Part shown: piece by piece, positions 16,307-24,665 of the stretch | Numbering within the stretch: position 1 is the first letter of the stretch | How the letters are laid out: each line of letters begins with the position of its first letter | Origin: Clostridiaceae bacterium | GTDB taxonomy: Bacteria; Bacillota; Clostridia; DSM-8532 | DNA length: 42,658 bases | Reading direction: 5' to 3' | Assembly: GCA_012523705.1 (NCBI GenBank) | Contig: JAAYTU010000073.1 | Span: forward strand, 1-42,658 | Notes under the pieces: model-generated | What the model was told of the DNA's origin: nothing | The model's input: only the letters and a program-made list of their open reading frames with translations | Databases searched by the model: none | Translations under genes and position numbers: made by a program

Positions 16307-18497
16307 TCTTATCTTCCTCTTTAATACCTTCAATTGTGTCAGGAGTATTATATATAGTACTGTCAAGCTCCGAAAGGCTCTTCTTCTTTTCTAACTCGGG
16401 ATACTCAGGACGCTCATGATAAATTCCGTTTAATACCTGCAGGAAGCTGTCCGCTATAATGCTTAGGTCCTTTAATGTAAGATCGCAGCGGTCTAACTGA
16501 CCATCGTCAAGCTTATCCTTAATAATTTTTCTGATCAGTCCCTCGATTTTACCTGGAGTTTTCTCAGACAATGATCTTACAGCCGCCTCTACCGAGTCGG
16601 CAAGCATAACCACAGCAGCTTCCCTTGTATCGGGGACAGGCCCTTCATAGCGGAAATTTTCTTCCTTCAGCTCTTCAACTTTATCGATTTGCGTAGCTTT
16701 ATGATAGAAATATGCCACAAGGGTATTGCCGTGGTGCTGTAAAACTATGTCACGGATTATCTTAGGCAGACGATACTTTAGCGCAACCTCCTCACCGTCC
16801 TTGGTATGAGACGTAATGACCAGGGTGCTTAAATTCGGGGTTAGCTTATCATGAGGATTATCTGAAAATTGGTTCTCTTTAAAAAAGTGAGGTCTCTTTA
16901 GCTTTCCAATATCATGAAAGTATGCTCCCACCCTTGCTAATAAGGAGTTGCCCCCTATTTCACGGGTCGCTACCTCGGCAAGATTTCCTACCATAAGGCT
17001 GTGATGGTAAGTGCCCGGCGCCTCCATTAAAAGACGCTTAAGTAACGGATGATTTGGATCAGCATACTCGAGCAGCTTCAGGGGGGTTACTATGTTAAAT
17101 ATACTTTCTAAAAATGGCAAGAGTCCAATAGCTAAAATTATGGAGAGAATTCCATTAATCAAAGCAAGCCCTGCATCGTTAAGAAGGCTTTCAATACCTC
17201 TTTTATCTATCATTCCTAGGAATACTATTATTACCGCGTTTAATAATCCAAGAAGAATGCCTGCCAGAGATATTCTCCGTCTTTGAGTGGCATTCGATGT
17301 GTAGAATGCCGCAAAGGTTCCCCCTACAATAGTCATTATGATAAACTCTAGATTTCTTCCGAGCATAAGAGAGTAGCTGAATGCAAGCATGATATTAATG
17401 CTAATTGCTGGCTCAACTCCTAAAAATATCGCTATAACTATGGGGGCAATGAAAATGGGTATTATAAAGGAAGACAACTCGGGTATAAACTCCTTGACGC
17501 ACCAGGCAAAAAAAGTTGTTATAAGTATTGTTACACATATGAGCATTATGGAATTACGGTCATAATAAACCTTGGGATGAAACCTCTTAATATATAAAAA
17601 TGTAACTATAAATAGAATAAAAATAATAAGAAACACTGATATATACAGCAGATAGTCGGGTTTTCCCTCACTGTCTATGTAATTGAGTTCTTTTAAAACC
17701 TCAAACTTATCTTCTGTTACTATATCATCCTTACTGATTATTCGTTCATCCTTATATATGATGACGGGATTTTCCATTATATAGCTTTCAATATATGCCT
17801 CCCTGCGGGCCGAAGTTGCTTTCTCGTCAACACGGCTGTTTGGTTTTATAACCTTTTGCAGTATATCTACAGCTATAGGTTCCAGGGGAGCAATTTTTTC
17901 CTTTCCTTCGATAACTTGCAATGCGCTGGCAATCTCAATTGCAATATTATCATCCATAAGATTCTTTTTAGTCAGTCCGGGGATAATATCCCGTATTACT
18001 ATTTTCTTTAGATCCTCCAGATTTTCCTTTCCCTCGCTTGTAAAGATGGATTCTAGTACAGTGTCATCCAGTTCCAACAAGACAGTGTAGTTTTCCAATG
18101 TATCAATTCTTTGAATCTTATCACTAATAGTCCCAATCTGACCATCCTCTTTAACCGACAAAATAAACTTCTCCAGCTCTTCGAAGTATTCGTAAGCATC
18201 ATTTAACATATCACTATTAGCATTTTCTATATCAATAATAACAGGGTCAAGCTGATCGGCGTTTTCCTCAGCATTTTGCTTTGTCTTTAAAGTATTGTTA
18301 ATATCCCTGGGTGCCTGAATGTCATACTGGGAAATATCACCCACATTAAGCTTATACTTTACAGGAGCTGCTCCATATGCAACGACGGCCGATAAAGCCA
18401 GTAAAGTGATGCCTATTGAAAGTAGTCTTTGAAAGGATTTCCTTTTAATTAGCTTAAATAATTTGAATTCCAGCTTCTTCCTATTCTTTTTTGCCAT
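16284..18497 (-). CDS. pgpH: 7TM-HD phosphodiesterase, PgpH type (c-di-AMP hydrolysis)
   Basis: A 737-residue membrane protein of the YqfF/PgpH family, which hydrolyses c-di-AMP in related Firmicutes. An N-terminal membrane segment (about 23-42) precedes a large extracytoplasmic domain (50-280). Six or seven membrane helices span about 283-470. The cytoplasmic HD domain has HHSLMVGNLAEVA (498-510) and FHDIGKLKRPHFF (527-539). An HGNTLVAYF region follows. The enzymatic role is inferred from the family. It overlaps phoH by 17 nt, and the phoH-pgpH-ybeY order is conserved in Clostridia. Confidence 0.95.
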   Translation of the reverse strand: MAKKNRKKLEFKLFKLIKRKSFQRLLSIGITLLALSAVVAYGAAPVKYKLNVGDISQYDIQAPRDINNTLKTKQNAEENADQLDPVIIDIENANSDMLNDAYEYFEELEKFILSVKEDGQIGTISDKIQRIDTLENYTVLLELDDTVLESIFTSEGKENLEDLKKIVIRDIIPGLTKKNLMDDNIAIEIASALQVIEGKEKIAPLEPIAVDILQKVIKPNSRVDEKATSARREAYIESYIMENPVIIYKDERIISKDDIVTEDKFEVLKELNYIDSEGKPDYLLYISVFLIIFILFIVTFLYIKRFHPKVYYDRNSIMLICVTILITTFFAWCVKEFIPELSSFIIPIFIAPIVIAIFLGVEPAISINIMLAFSYSLMLGRNLEFIIMTIVGGTFAAFYTSNATQRRRISLAGILLGLLNAVIIVFLGMIDKRGIESLLNDAGLALINGILSIILAIGLLPFLESIFNIVTPLKLLEYADPNHPLLKRLLMEAPGTYHHSLMVGNLAEVATREIGGNSLLARVGAYFHDIGKLKRPHFFKENQFSDNPHDKLTPNLSTLVITSHTKDGEEVALKYRLPKIIRDIVLQHHGNTLVAYFYHKATQIDKVEELKEENFRYEGPVPDTREAAVVMLADSVEAAVRSLSEKTPGKIEGLIRKIIKDKLDDGQLDRCDLTLKDLSIIADSFLQVLNGIYHERPEYPELEKKKSLSELDSTIYNTPDTIEGIKEEDKNEDKGVQ

Positions 18498-19461
18498 CGT
18501 TCACCCCGCCCTTCGTTTCTTTTTCATAGGCCTTTATAATACGTTGAACTAACTCGTGTCTGACAACATCTTTGTGGGTTAAGTGTACCATTGAAATTCC
18601 TTCGATGTTCCTTAGAATGCGCCTGGCTTCAACGAGCCCCGATTTTCCGCCGGGAAGGTCGATCTGAGTAATGTCTCCAGTGATAACCATCCTGGAGCCA
18701 ATGCCCATTCTGGTAAGAAACATTTTCATCTGCTCAGCAGTAGTGTTCTGAGCCTCATCTAAAATTATAAACGAATCATCAAGTGTGCGTCCACGCATAT
18801 ACGCAAGTGGCGCTACTTCAATTATACCCTTTTCTAAATTGGTGTGATAGGTCTCAGGCCCCATAATTTGATAAAGAGCATCGTACAGAGGACGCAAATA
18901 GGGGTCTACCTTGTTTTGAAGATCTCCGGGAAGAAAACCTAAGCGCTCCCCCGCTTCGACGGCAGGCCGGGTTAGAATAATACGGTTTATCATCTTTTCT
19001 CTGAATGCTTTTACGGCCATGGCAACTGCTAGGAAGGTCTTTCCTGTTCCTGCAGGTCCGATACCAAAAACAATAGGGTTGTCCCTCATAGCATCAACAT
19101 ACTTTTTTTGACCAAAGGTTTTTATTTTAATAGGTCTGCCCCTATATGTGACACATATCTGATCCATAGGAATGTTCCTGAAGCTTTGCCGCTCCTCTTC
19201 TGTCATGTCCAGCAGATAACGTATGTTTTGCTCGGTAATAAGCTCTCCACCCTGTATAATAGTCATAAGCTTTTTAATAATATCAACAGCTATATCAGCC
19301 TTTTTCTCAAAGCCCCTTATATGAAGCTCATCGTATCTGGCTGTAATTTTGACATCTAATCGGTCCTCAATAATTCTGATATTTTTATCATTAGCGCCGA
19401 ACAGATTTAAAGCTAAATCGGGTTCTGGTAGTTCTAATTGTCTTTCAACAACTTTTTCCAA
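18481..19461 (-). CDS. phoH: PhoH family ATPase
   Basis: A 326-residue PhoH-like cytoplasmic ATPase. An N-terminal KH-like region (about residues 25-70) precedes the nucleotide-binding domain with GPAGTGKT (135-142). The Walker B segment SFIILDEAQNTT lies near 230. RMVITGDITQIDLPGG follows. PhoH proteins are linked to RNA metabolism, and neighbouring ybeY supports that; the exact activity is not settled. The start is TTG in a leader with only a modest ribosome binding site (AGAGAAGAG). It follows yqfD by 25 nt, the usual Clostridia order. Confidence 0.94.
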   Translation of the reverse strand: MEKVVERQLELPEPDLALNLFGANDKNIRIIEDRLDVKITARYDELHIRGFEKKADIAVDIIKKLMTIIQGGELITEQNIRYLLDMTEEERQSFRNIPMDQICVTYRGRPIKIKTFGQKKYVDAMRDNPIVFGIGPAGTGKTFLAVAMAVKAFREKMINRIILTRPAVEAGERLGFLPGDLQNKVDPYLRPLYDALYQIMGPETYHTNLEKGIIEVAPLAYMRGRTLDDSFIILDEAQNTTAEQMKMFLTRMGIGSRMVITGDITQIDLPGGKSGLVEARRILRNIEGISMVHLTHKDVVRHELVQRIIKAYEKETKGGVNDGKKE

Positions 19462-19486
19462 ACTCTTCTCTGCCTTTCTCTAAGGA

Positions 19487-20683
19487 TTATTCATCATTCA
19501 CAGGCTCCAACTTTGCTATGTCCTCTTCACATTCTATAACAACCTGTACATATATTGTACCATTTTCCCCCTCAATTTCTTTTACAACCTCATCTATTAT
19601 CGTACTTTCCCGGGGTATGATTTTTCTTAGATCTTCCCTGGCCATCTCGACAGCCACATCAACGGCTTCCTCATCAGTTAAATCCACCTGCTTTTCCATT
19701 ATTTCAGAGCTTATTTCAACAGTCAAGCCTATTGGAAGTTTTATCCCAAAGGGCCCCGTAATAATCTTATCCTCCACTTCGGTGTCATACAATGAGAAGG
19801 TAAGGGGATTGGAAGGGAGCTTAATTTTGCAGTCTAAAAACCTTAAGTAACTGACCTTATGGGTGTTCCCTGTCTTAAACCTCTGAGTATAAACAGAAGA
19901 TACAGGCAAGGAGCATTGATACCAGGTTCTAGCTATTATTTTACCGAGGGCATGAACCTCCCTGGTTCCATTATCGGGGTTTTGGCTTTGCATGGTGCCT
20001 GAAACAAGCACCTGTCCCTTCTTAACAGTATCTCCTTCTTTAACTAAAGCATTCCCTGCATAAACCTCTAATCTTGTTATTAATCCATCTCTATTGGCAA
20101 CGATATTATATAATTGGTCACTGTCAATTACAGTTGGGGTCGAGACCCTATCCTTAAATGTAATATACAGCTTTACACCCTTCACTTCAACTCCGACCCA
20201 GGCAATTTCGTCAACTCCAAGTGAAATCTCCGAAGCAATTTTTTTAGCATCTATATTCATTTTAAGGCTTCCTCTGCCAATGCTATTCTCATGAAGCACA
20301 GTCATAATCTTAGAGTTTAACTCGGGATCGCTGCCTGTTATTTCTATATCCCATATTATGGACATTGACAACAGTATCAGAACAGAGAAAATAATAACTC
20401 CAAGCTTAAATCCTTTTCGACGCCTGAACCGGCTAAATTTAAAAGGAAGGCCGCATCTCTTGCTTATGCGTACTTTACATCTGGATTTACGTGCCGCGGG
20501 CCTCATATGCTTAAAACCCCTGATGCTTGCCTTCATTTGGGCCGAGTCCTGGTTTATCCTTATAATTTCCCACAAAAGAATATTGCGTCTGGAACAAATA
20601 TTAATAAAGCGCTCTATATTCCTTCCTGTGACTGTTATAATAACATATCCCCTTATGTAGTTCCATAAGTATACTAAAAACAT
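19487..20683 (-). CDS. yqfD: sporulation protein YqfD
   Basis: A 398-residue YqfD-family protein, a mother-cell sporulation membrane protein of unknown biochemical function. The N-terminus has the family-typical TGRNIERFINICSRRNILLWEI block, followed by a very basic stretch. One membrane segment (about residues 93-109) and a long extracytoplasmic region complete it. The ORF track starts at a TTG (20695) with AGAGAG abutting it. ATG 20683 has better spacing and is preferred. It lies 18 nt after yqfC; the two are almost always paired. Confidence 0.93.
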   Translation of the reverse strand: MFLVYLWNYIRGYVIITVTGRNIERFINICSRRNILLWEIIRINQDSAQMKASIRGFKHMRPAARKSRCKVRISKRCGLPFKFSRFRRRKGFKLGVIIFSVLILLSMSIIWDIEITGSDPELNSKIMTVLHENSIGRGSLKMNIDAKKIASEISLGVDEIAWVGVEVKGVKLYITFKDRVSTPTVIDSDQLYNIVANRDGLITRLEVYAGNALVKEGDTVKKGQVLVSGTMQSQNPDNGTREVHALGKIIARTWYQCSLPVSSVYTQRFKTGNTHKVSYLRFLDCKIKLPSNPLTFSLYDTEVEDKIITGPFGIKLPIGLTVEISSEIMEKQVDLTDEEAVDVAVEMAREDLRKIIPRESTIIDEVVKEIEGENGTIYVQVVIECEEDIAKLEPVNDE

Positions 20684-20701
20684 AGACTCTACCAACTCTC
20701 T

Positions 20702-21022
20702 TTAAGCATCATAATCTATATTTGAAATCTTGCCCCCTATAATTATTTCCTCATTTGTAATCTCTCTAATGCTTAAGTCGCTTCCTGATACTTTTATAAC
20801 ACCATTATTGGTATTGATTCGTATCATACCGTCCTGAAAGTCCATAATGCCCTTAAAATTTTCGATCAGCACCTCTCCCCGCCCAATGGCTGTTACCTTC
20901 GGGCGATTCCCGCATATTTCAGCGGGAATTTCAAAAAGGCGGGCAAGCTTTTCAGCTACCCCTTCCCCTTGCTCCTTTTTCCTTCCTGCCTTGCTTTTTA
21001 TTCTATGAATCCCCTTTTTCAT
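20702..21022 (-). CDS. yqfC: sporulation protein YqfC
   Basis: A 106-residue YabP/YqfC-family sporulation protein. The N-terminus is basic. The rest is a compact beta-rich domain, with KVTAIGRGEVLIENFKGIMDF near residues 42-62 and GVIKVSGSDLSIREI near 75-89. Its role beyond sporulation is unknown. ATG 21022 overlaps the pdaA stop as TGATG and follows GGGGAGAGGG, so it is preferred to the TTG one codon earlier. Confidence 0.92.
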   Translation of the reverse strand: MKKGIHRIKSKAGRKKEQGEGVAEKLARLFEIPAEICGNRPKVTAIGRGEVLIENFKGIMDFQDGMIRINTNNGVIKVSGSDLSIREITNEEIIIGGKISNIDYDA

Positions 21023-21942
21023 CAACCCTCTCCCCTTGCCATCTTTTCCAACTCAAACACATCACCGAATTCGTACCCAATAGAACGGACATATTCGATG
21101 ATGGCATTTAACGCCTCACAATTATCCTTTGATACTGCGTGAAGAAGAATTATCTCACCGTTATGTATATTCTGTTTCACTTTTTCAAAAGCGTATTCCC
21201 AGCCCCGTTGATTATTTACAGCCCAATCATCGTATGCAAAGCTCCAGAATACATTTACATACCCCATCTTCGATGTCAGCTCCAGAGTCTTTTCACTATA
21301 TTCTCCCTTAGGCGGTCTTAGAAAGACCATGTTCTGGCCAAATTTTTGATTAAAGCATCTGTCTAGACCTACAATCTCTTCCTCAAGATCCTTTTCGCTT
21401 AACAGAGGTAGACTTTTATGATTCACTGTATGATTCCCTACTGCATGGCCTTCATCAAGCATCCGCTGAATCAATTCCTCCTGCTGCTCCAGATAGGGGC
21501 CAGTGATAAAGAATATTGCATTCACCTTATTTTCATACAGGACATCTAAAATTTTATCTGTATAGCCGTTTTCATAGCCCTCATCAAATGTAAGATAGAT
21601 TACTTTCTTGCTTGTATCTGCAAGATAAATAGAATTGTATTTACTCAAAAGCTCAGGAGCGCCCGGATCTGCCTTAGGAAGCTCTCCGTTTTTTCCTCTC
21701 AATATCCCCCAGCTCTTTAATCCAGCGTAATTATGATTATTCTTATTTGAGGCGTAATATTGCGCTTCTGTTGCCATATTTCCGGTTCCCTCTTCACTAT
21801 CTATAATGGCTCCGGTAAGCTCCTCAGAAAATGTTTTTTGGGCTGCTAAATCATTAATATCAGGCAGTATAAATACGCATACTGTAAAAACTGATAATAA
21901 AGCAAGAACTATGTAACTAAAATATTTATAGATTTTCTCCAT
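21022..21942 (-). CDS. pdaA: polysaccharide deacetylase, PdaA-like (cortex muramic-lactam pathway)
   Basis: A 306-residue NodB-type deacetylase with an N-terminal membrane anchor (about residues 9-27). The catalytic motifs are TFDEGYENG (118-126) and the metal-binding NHTVNH (170-175). FLRPPKGEYSEKTLEL follows. The TFD-GYENGYT block is characteristic of PdaA, which deacetylates N-acetylmuramic acid during muramic-delta-lactam formation in the spore cortex. The track's TTG start (21981) lies inside a terminator stem. ATG 21942 follows CGGGGA and begins MEKIYKYF. It is coupled to yqfC. Confidence 0.9.
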   Translation of the reverse strand: MEKIYKYFSYIVLALLSVFTVCVFILPDINDLAAQKTFSEELTGAIIDSEEGTGNMATEAQYYASNKNNHNYAGLKSWGILRGKNGELPKADPGAPELLSKYNSIYLADTSKKVIYLTFDEGYENGYTDKILDVLYENKVNAIFFITGPYLEQQEELIQRMLDEGHAVGNHTVNHKSLPLLSEKDLEEEIVGLDRCFNQKFGQNMVFLRPPKGEYSEKTLELTSKMGYVNVFWSFAYDDWAVNNQRGWEYAFEKVKQNIHNGEIILLHAVSKDNCEALNAIIEYVRSIGYEFGDVFELEKMARGEG

Positions 21943-21956
21943 CACATATCCCCGGT

Positions 21957-21989
21957 ACAAAAAAGAGTCATTGCTATACAATGACTCTT
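21957..21989 (-). terminator. terminator of the ligA-DUF881 transcript, overlapping the pdaA promoter
   Basis: Perfect 11-bp stem AAGAGTCATTG / CAATGACTCTT with a 5-nt loop, followed on the minus strand by TTTTTT. It ends only about 15 nt before the pdaA start codon. Confidence 0.85.
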
Positions 21990-22006
21990 ATCTCCTACAA
22001 CCATTA
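21977..22006 (-). promoter_or_regulatory. candidate sigma-F/G promoter of pdaA
   Basis: On the minus strand TAATG (22006-22002), 18 nt, CATTGTA (21983-21977). The -10 fits CATNNTA exactly and the -35 fits four of five bases. The -10 is inside the left arm and loop of the terminator hairpin, so transcripts starting here would not form the hairpin. Confidence 0.4.
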
Positions 22007-22062
22007 TATTATTGGTGGACAGGCTAAAATTACTAATACTGCAAATTTGTTATATCGTGGTA

Positions 22063-22084
22063 GAACGCAGAACCGTCCTCTGTC
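22063..22084. repeat. degenerate copy of the dispersed palindromic repeat
   Basis: Minus-strand GACAGAGGACGGTTCTGCGTTC resembles the core of copy 1 (GACAGGGGACGGTCCCCTGTC) over the first 13 bases with one difference. It lies between the DUF881 genes and pdaA. Confidence 0.5.
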
Positions 22085-22090
22085 ATAGTC

Positions 22091-22780
22091 TCACCTCACG
22101 GGTGTAAGCTTATCAATCTTGATATATTCCTCCCTTATGGCAGGAATAATAACATTTTCTTCCTTCTTGATGTTTACAATAAACTCATAGTACTGGAATT
22201 TCTCTAAAACACCTGCCATGAGCCTTAATGACCTTTCCATATTATCCGGGTCCCCTATTGCCTTTATTGTATATGGCGGAACAAGCTGATTACCGTTCAC
22301 CATGATATAGTCTCCGGCCTTTCTGATCTCACTCATTCCTACAATTCTTTCATCATTAATTGATACTGCCTGCACATCTGTGGCCTTAAGCTCGTTTATA
22401 AGCTCCTCTATGTGTCTGTCCTCAACTGTTTTAATGCCCCCGGCCTCTATTGTAATTATTAGTCCCGGGCCCTTTATGGTCTCTAATCCGGCTTTTATAC
22501 GGGCAAGCAATACTGCCTCCTCAAGCGCCTTGATATTTTCCTGGACATCAGTTTCTCCGGCTTTAAAGGTATCTACCTCCAATTGAAGCTCTTGCAAGCG
22601 AAGCTTAAGATTTTCATTATTATTTTTTTCTATCAATAATTCATCAAATATCTCATTAATATTCTTTTTCTCATATTGAGCCAATACCTGGTTTTGCTTA
22701 ACGCTGCTGAATTGCCAGGCCATCATTACGCCTAAGATAAGGCATACCACTGCAAGGGATATAGATTTAAATAACTTCAT
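22091..22780 (-). CDS. DUF881 family protein (second of a tandem pair)
   Basis: A 229-residue protein with an N-terminal membrane segment (about residues 7-24) and a coiled coil (about 35-90). The DUF881 domain is marked by GPGLIITIEAGG and VQAVSINDERIVG. The IMVNGNQLVPPYTIKAIGDP stretch follows. DUF881 proteins (YlxW/YlxX relatives) are envelope-located and of unknown function, often near division or sporulation genes. It overlaps its paralogue upstream by 4 nt and is followed by a terminator. Confidence 0.88.
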   Translation of the reverse strand: MKLFKSISLAVVCLILGVMMAWQFSSVKQNQVLAQYEKKNINEIFDELLIEKNNNENLKLRLQELQLEVDTFKAGETDVQENIKALEEAVLLARIKAGLETIKGPGLIITIEAGGIKTVEDRHIEELINELKATDVQAVSINDERIVGMSEIRKAGDYIMVNGNQLVPPYTIKAIGDPDNMERSLRLMAGVLEKFQYYEFIVNIKKEENVIIPAIREEYIKIDKLTPVR

Positions 22781-23496
22781 TTTTCTATCACCTCAATTCC
22801 CTTCAATTGGCTTTCGGTGGAGCTATATGTCCGATACCTGTTAATAATTATCTCTTCCTTTTTTTCTGTCTGAATTCTGATATCAGTCAACCTCATAAAC
22901 GCCACCTGCGGCAAGGTTTCAATTGCATCATACAAAACATCAGGGTCACCTATAGCCTCTATAACATAAGGAGGGGGATATCTGTTTTCATTCACAATAA
23001 TTGTCGGTCCTGCACAAACAGGCTTAGTATTAAAAACAACTCTCTCCCCGTTGATGGAAATGGCTTGAGCACCATTTTCCTTCAATGCTTCCAAAACGTC
23101 GTTTATATTACCGTCATGGATAATATATTCATTTACATCTAACTCCCCCTTGGCAGGGGCATCCTCCATTGTGATTACTATTCCTCTTCCTGAAACTGTG
23201 GTCAATCCTGCTCTTAGATATTCAAAATCCCTTTTTCTCAATAATTCATTTATTTCCTGATTATTCGAATTGGTCCCAAGGTTTTGCCAAAGTTGTTCCA
23301 GTTCAGCCTCTTTAACAGCTAACTGTTCCATCAGACGCTTGCCTTCATTTCTTTCTTTCTCAAGCTCAATTGCATACTCCTTTGCAGATGTGTCGGCATT
23401 AGGATTGGACGCAAGAGTGCTTCGTAATTGAACATTTATAAGAATCCCAAATAGTACAAATCCTATAAACATAACAGTGCGGTAGCCTTTTCTCAT
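22777..23496 (-). CDS. DUF881 family protein (first of a tandem pair)
   Basis: A 239-residue paralogue of the following gene. It has an N-terminal membrane segment (about residues 8-24), a coiled coil (about 38-85) and a DUF881 domain. The domain is visible as GRGIVITMEDAP, AQAISINGERVV and RYPPPYVIEAIGDP. The shared architecture suggests tandem duplication and perhaps a heteromeric complex, which is inference. It starts 22 nt after the HD-GYP gene stop. Confidence 0.88.
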   Translation of the reverse strand: MRKGYRTVMFIGFVLFGILINVQLRSTLASNPNADTSAKEYAIELEKERNEGKRLMEQLAVKEAELEQLWQNLGTNSNNQEINELLRKRDFEYLRAGLTTVSGRGIVITMEDAPAKGELDVNEYIIHDGNINDVLEALKENGAQAISINGERVVFNTKPVCAGPTIIVNENRYPPPYVIEAIGDPDVLYDAIETLPQVAFMRLTDIRIQTEKKEEIIINRYRTYSSTESQLKGIEVIEK

Positions 23497-23518
23497 TATA
23501 TCATGCCTTTCAAAACTG

Positions 23519-24574
23519 CTAAATAAACTCCTCGATTCTCACTATATTAGATATTGAGGTGTCAATATATCTCTCTCCCACCTTCACAACCGGCTTGGAC
23601 ATGTTTGAACTATTAATGAAAACTACAATACCAATTTCTCCTGTATTAAGCCTGACCTGAGAACCAATATAGTATGTCGTAACATTGTTTAAAAATGTAT
23701 TTAGTACTATCGGGTCAAGAACTCCAAAGCTCCCATGCTGCATTAACTCAAACACCTTAAAGGGAGTGTCCTTCCTCTTGTATACCCTGTTAGCTGTCAT
23801 AGCATCAAATATGTCGGCAACGGTAATTATTTTGGAATATAAATTAAGCTTATCACCAGTTAGTCCTAAAGGATATCCGCTTCCATCTTCCTTTTCATGA
23901 TGGGTAAGAATAGCTCTGGCAATCTCCGTAGATATGCTTCCATTGTTTTTTACCAGCAGATATCCATATTCGGAATGCTTTTTCATTTCGGCAAATTCAC
24001 TTTCGGTCAGCTTCCCTGGCTTATTCAGAATCTCAAGAGGAACCTTGGCCTTTCCAATATCATGAAGTAATCCAGCCTTCACAAGATTTTTTATATGAAC
24101 ACTGTCAAGCCTTAACCATTTTCCTATTATCATACATAGCATAGATACATTCAGGCTATGATAATATGTATATTCATCTATGCTTCTTACCTGATTTATG
24201 CTATCTATTATATTGCGGTTGCTGTCCACCTTCTGGAATACTGATTCTACTATTGTGTCAGTTTCTTCAATCTCAAGATTCCCACCGGATATTATAGTCT
24301 GAAACATTTTTTTAGTTTTATTTAAGTCCAGTGTGTATTCTAACTTAAAGCGTTCGGGGGAATCTACATATGCTCTTCTGCTGATTTCTTGGGGCTGCTC
24401 GATATGTATGGCCATCTCGCGGACGCCAATACTTTTGAGCCTCTCAATAGTAAGCTCATCAAGCACAACATCTTCCCAAATCAGGACATTTCCATTATTA
24501 TTGAAAACCACCTCGGCAGTTTTCATACCAGCTTTTACTTCATCAATTGGTATAAATTTTTTAACTATTGCCAT
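23519..24574 (-). CDS. HD-GYP domain phosphodiesterase
   Basis: A 351-residue cytoplasmic protein with an N-terminal domain (about residues 1-60) typical of HD-GYP proteins. The HD-GYP domain spans about 125-295. Motifs are YHSLNVS (138-144), HDIGK (171-175), HHEKEDGSGYPLGL (225-238) and VADIFDAMTANRVYK (252-266). HD-GYP enzymes usually hydrolyse c-di-GMP. A small C-terminal beta domain (about 304-351) follows. No receiver domain is present, so what controls it is unclear. It sits between ligA and the DUF881 pair, 91 nt after ligA. Confidence 0.92.
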   Translation of the reverse strand: MAIVKKFIPIDEVKAGMKTAEVVFNNNGNVLIWEDVVLDELTIERLKSIGVREMAIHIEQPQEISRRAYVDSPERFKLEYTLDLNKTKKMFQTIISGGNLEIEETDTIVESVFQKVDSNRNIIDSINQVRSIDEYTYYHSLNVSMLCMIIGKWLRLDSVHIKNLVKAGLLHDIGKAKVPLEILNKPGKLTESEFAEMKKHSEYGYLLVKNNGSISTEIARAILTHHEKEDGSGYPLGLTGDKLNLYSKIITVADIFDAMTANRVYKRKDTPFKVFELMQHGSFGVLDPIVLNTFLNNVTTYYIGSQVRLNTGEIGIVVFINSSNMSKPVVKVGERYIDTSISNIVRIEEFI

Positions 24575-24665
24575 TAAGCATACCCTTATCTATCTTATTT
24601 TCTTAACCATCAAATGCTTAATTATCAATTACTGACCCCTGATAATTATCAAAGTCTGTAAATAC

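Noticed and set aside
24640-24651. Palindrome TGATAATTATCA between ligA and the HD-GYP gene
   Set aside because: Short and A+T-only apart from its ends, with no T-run or promoter context; likely chance.
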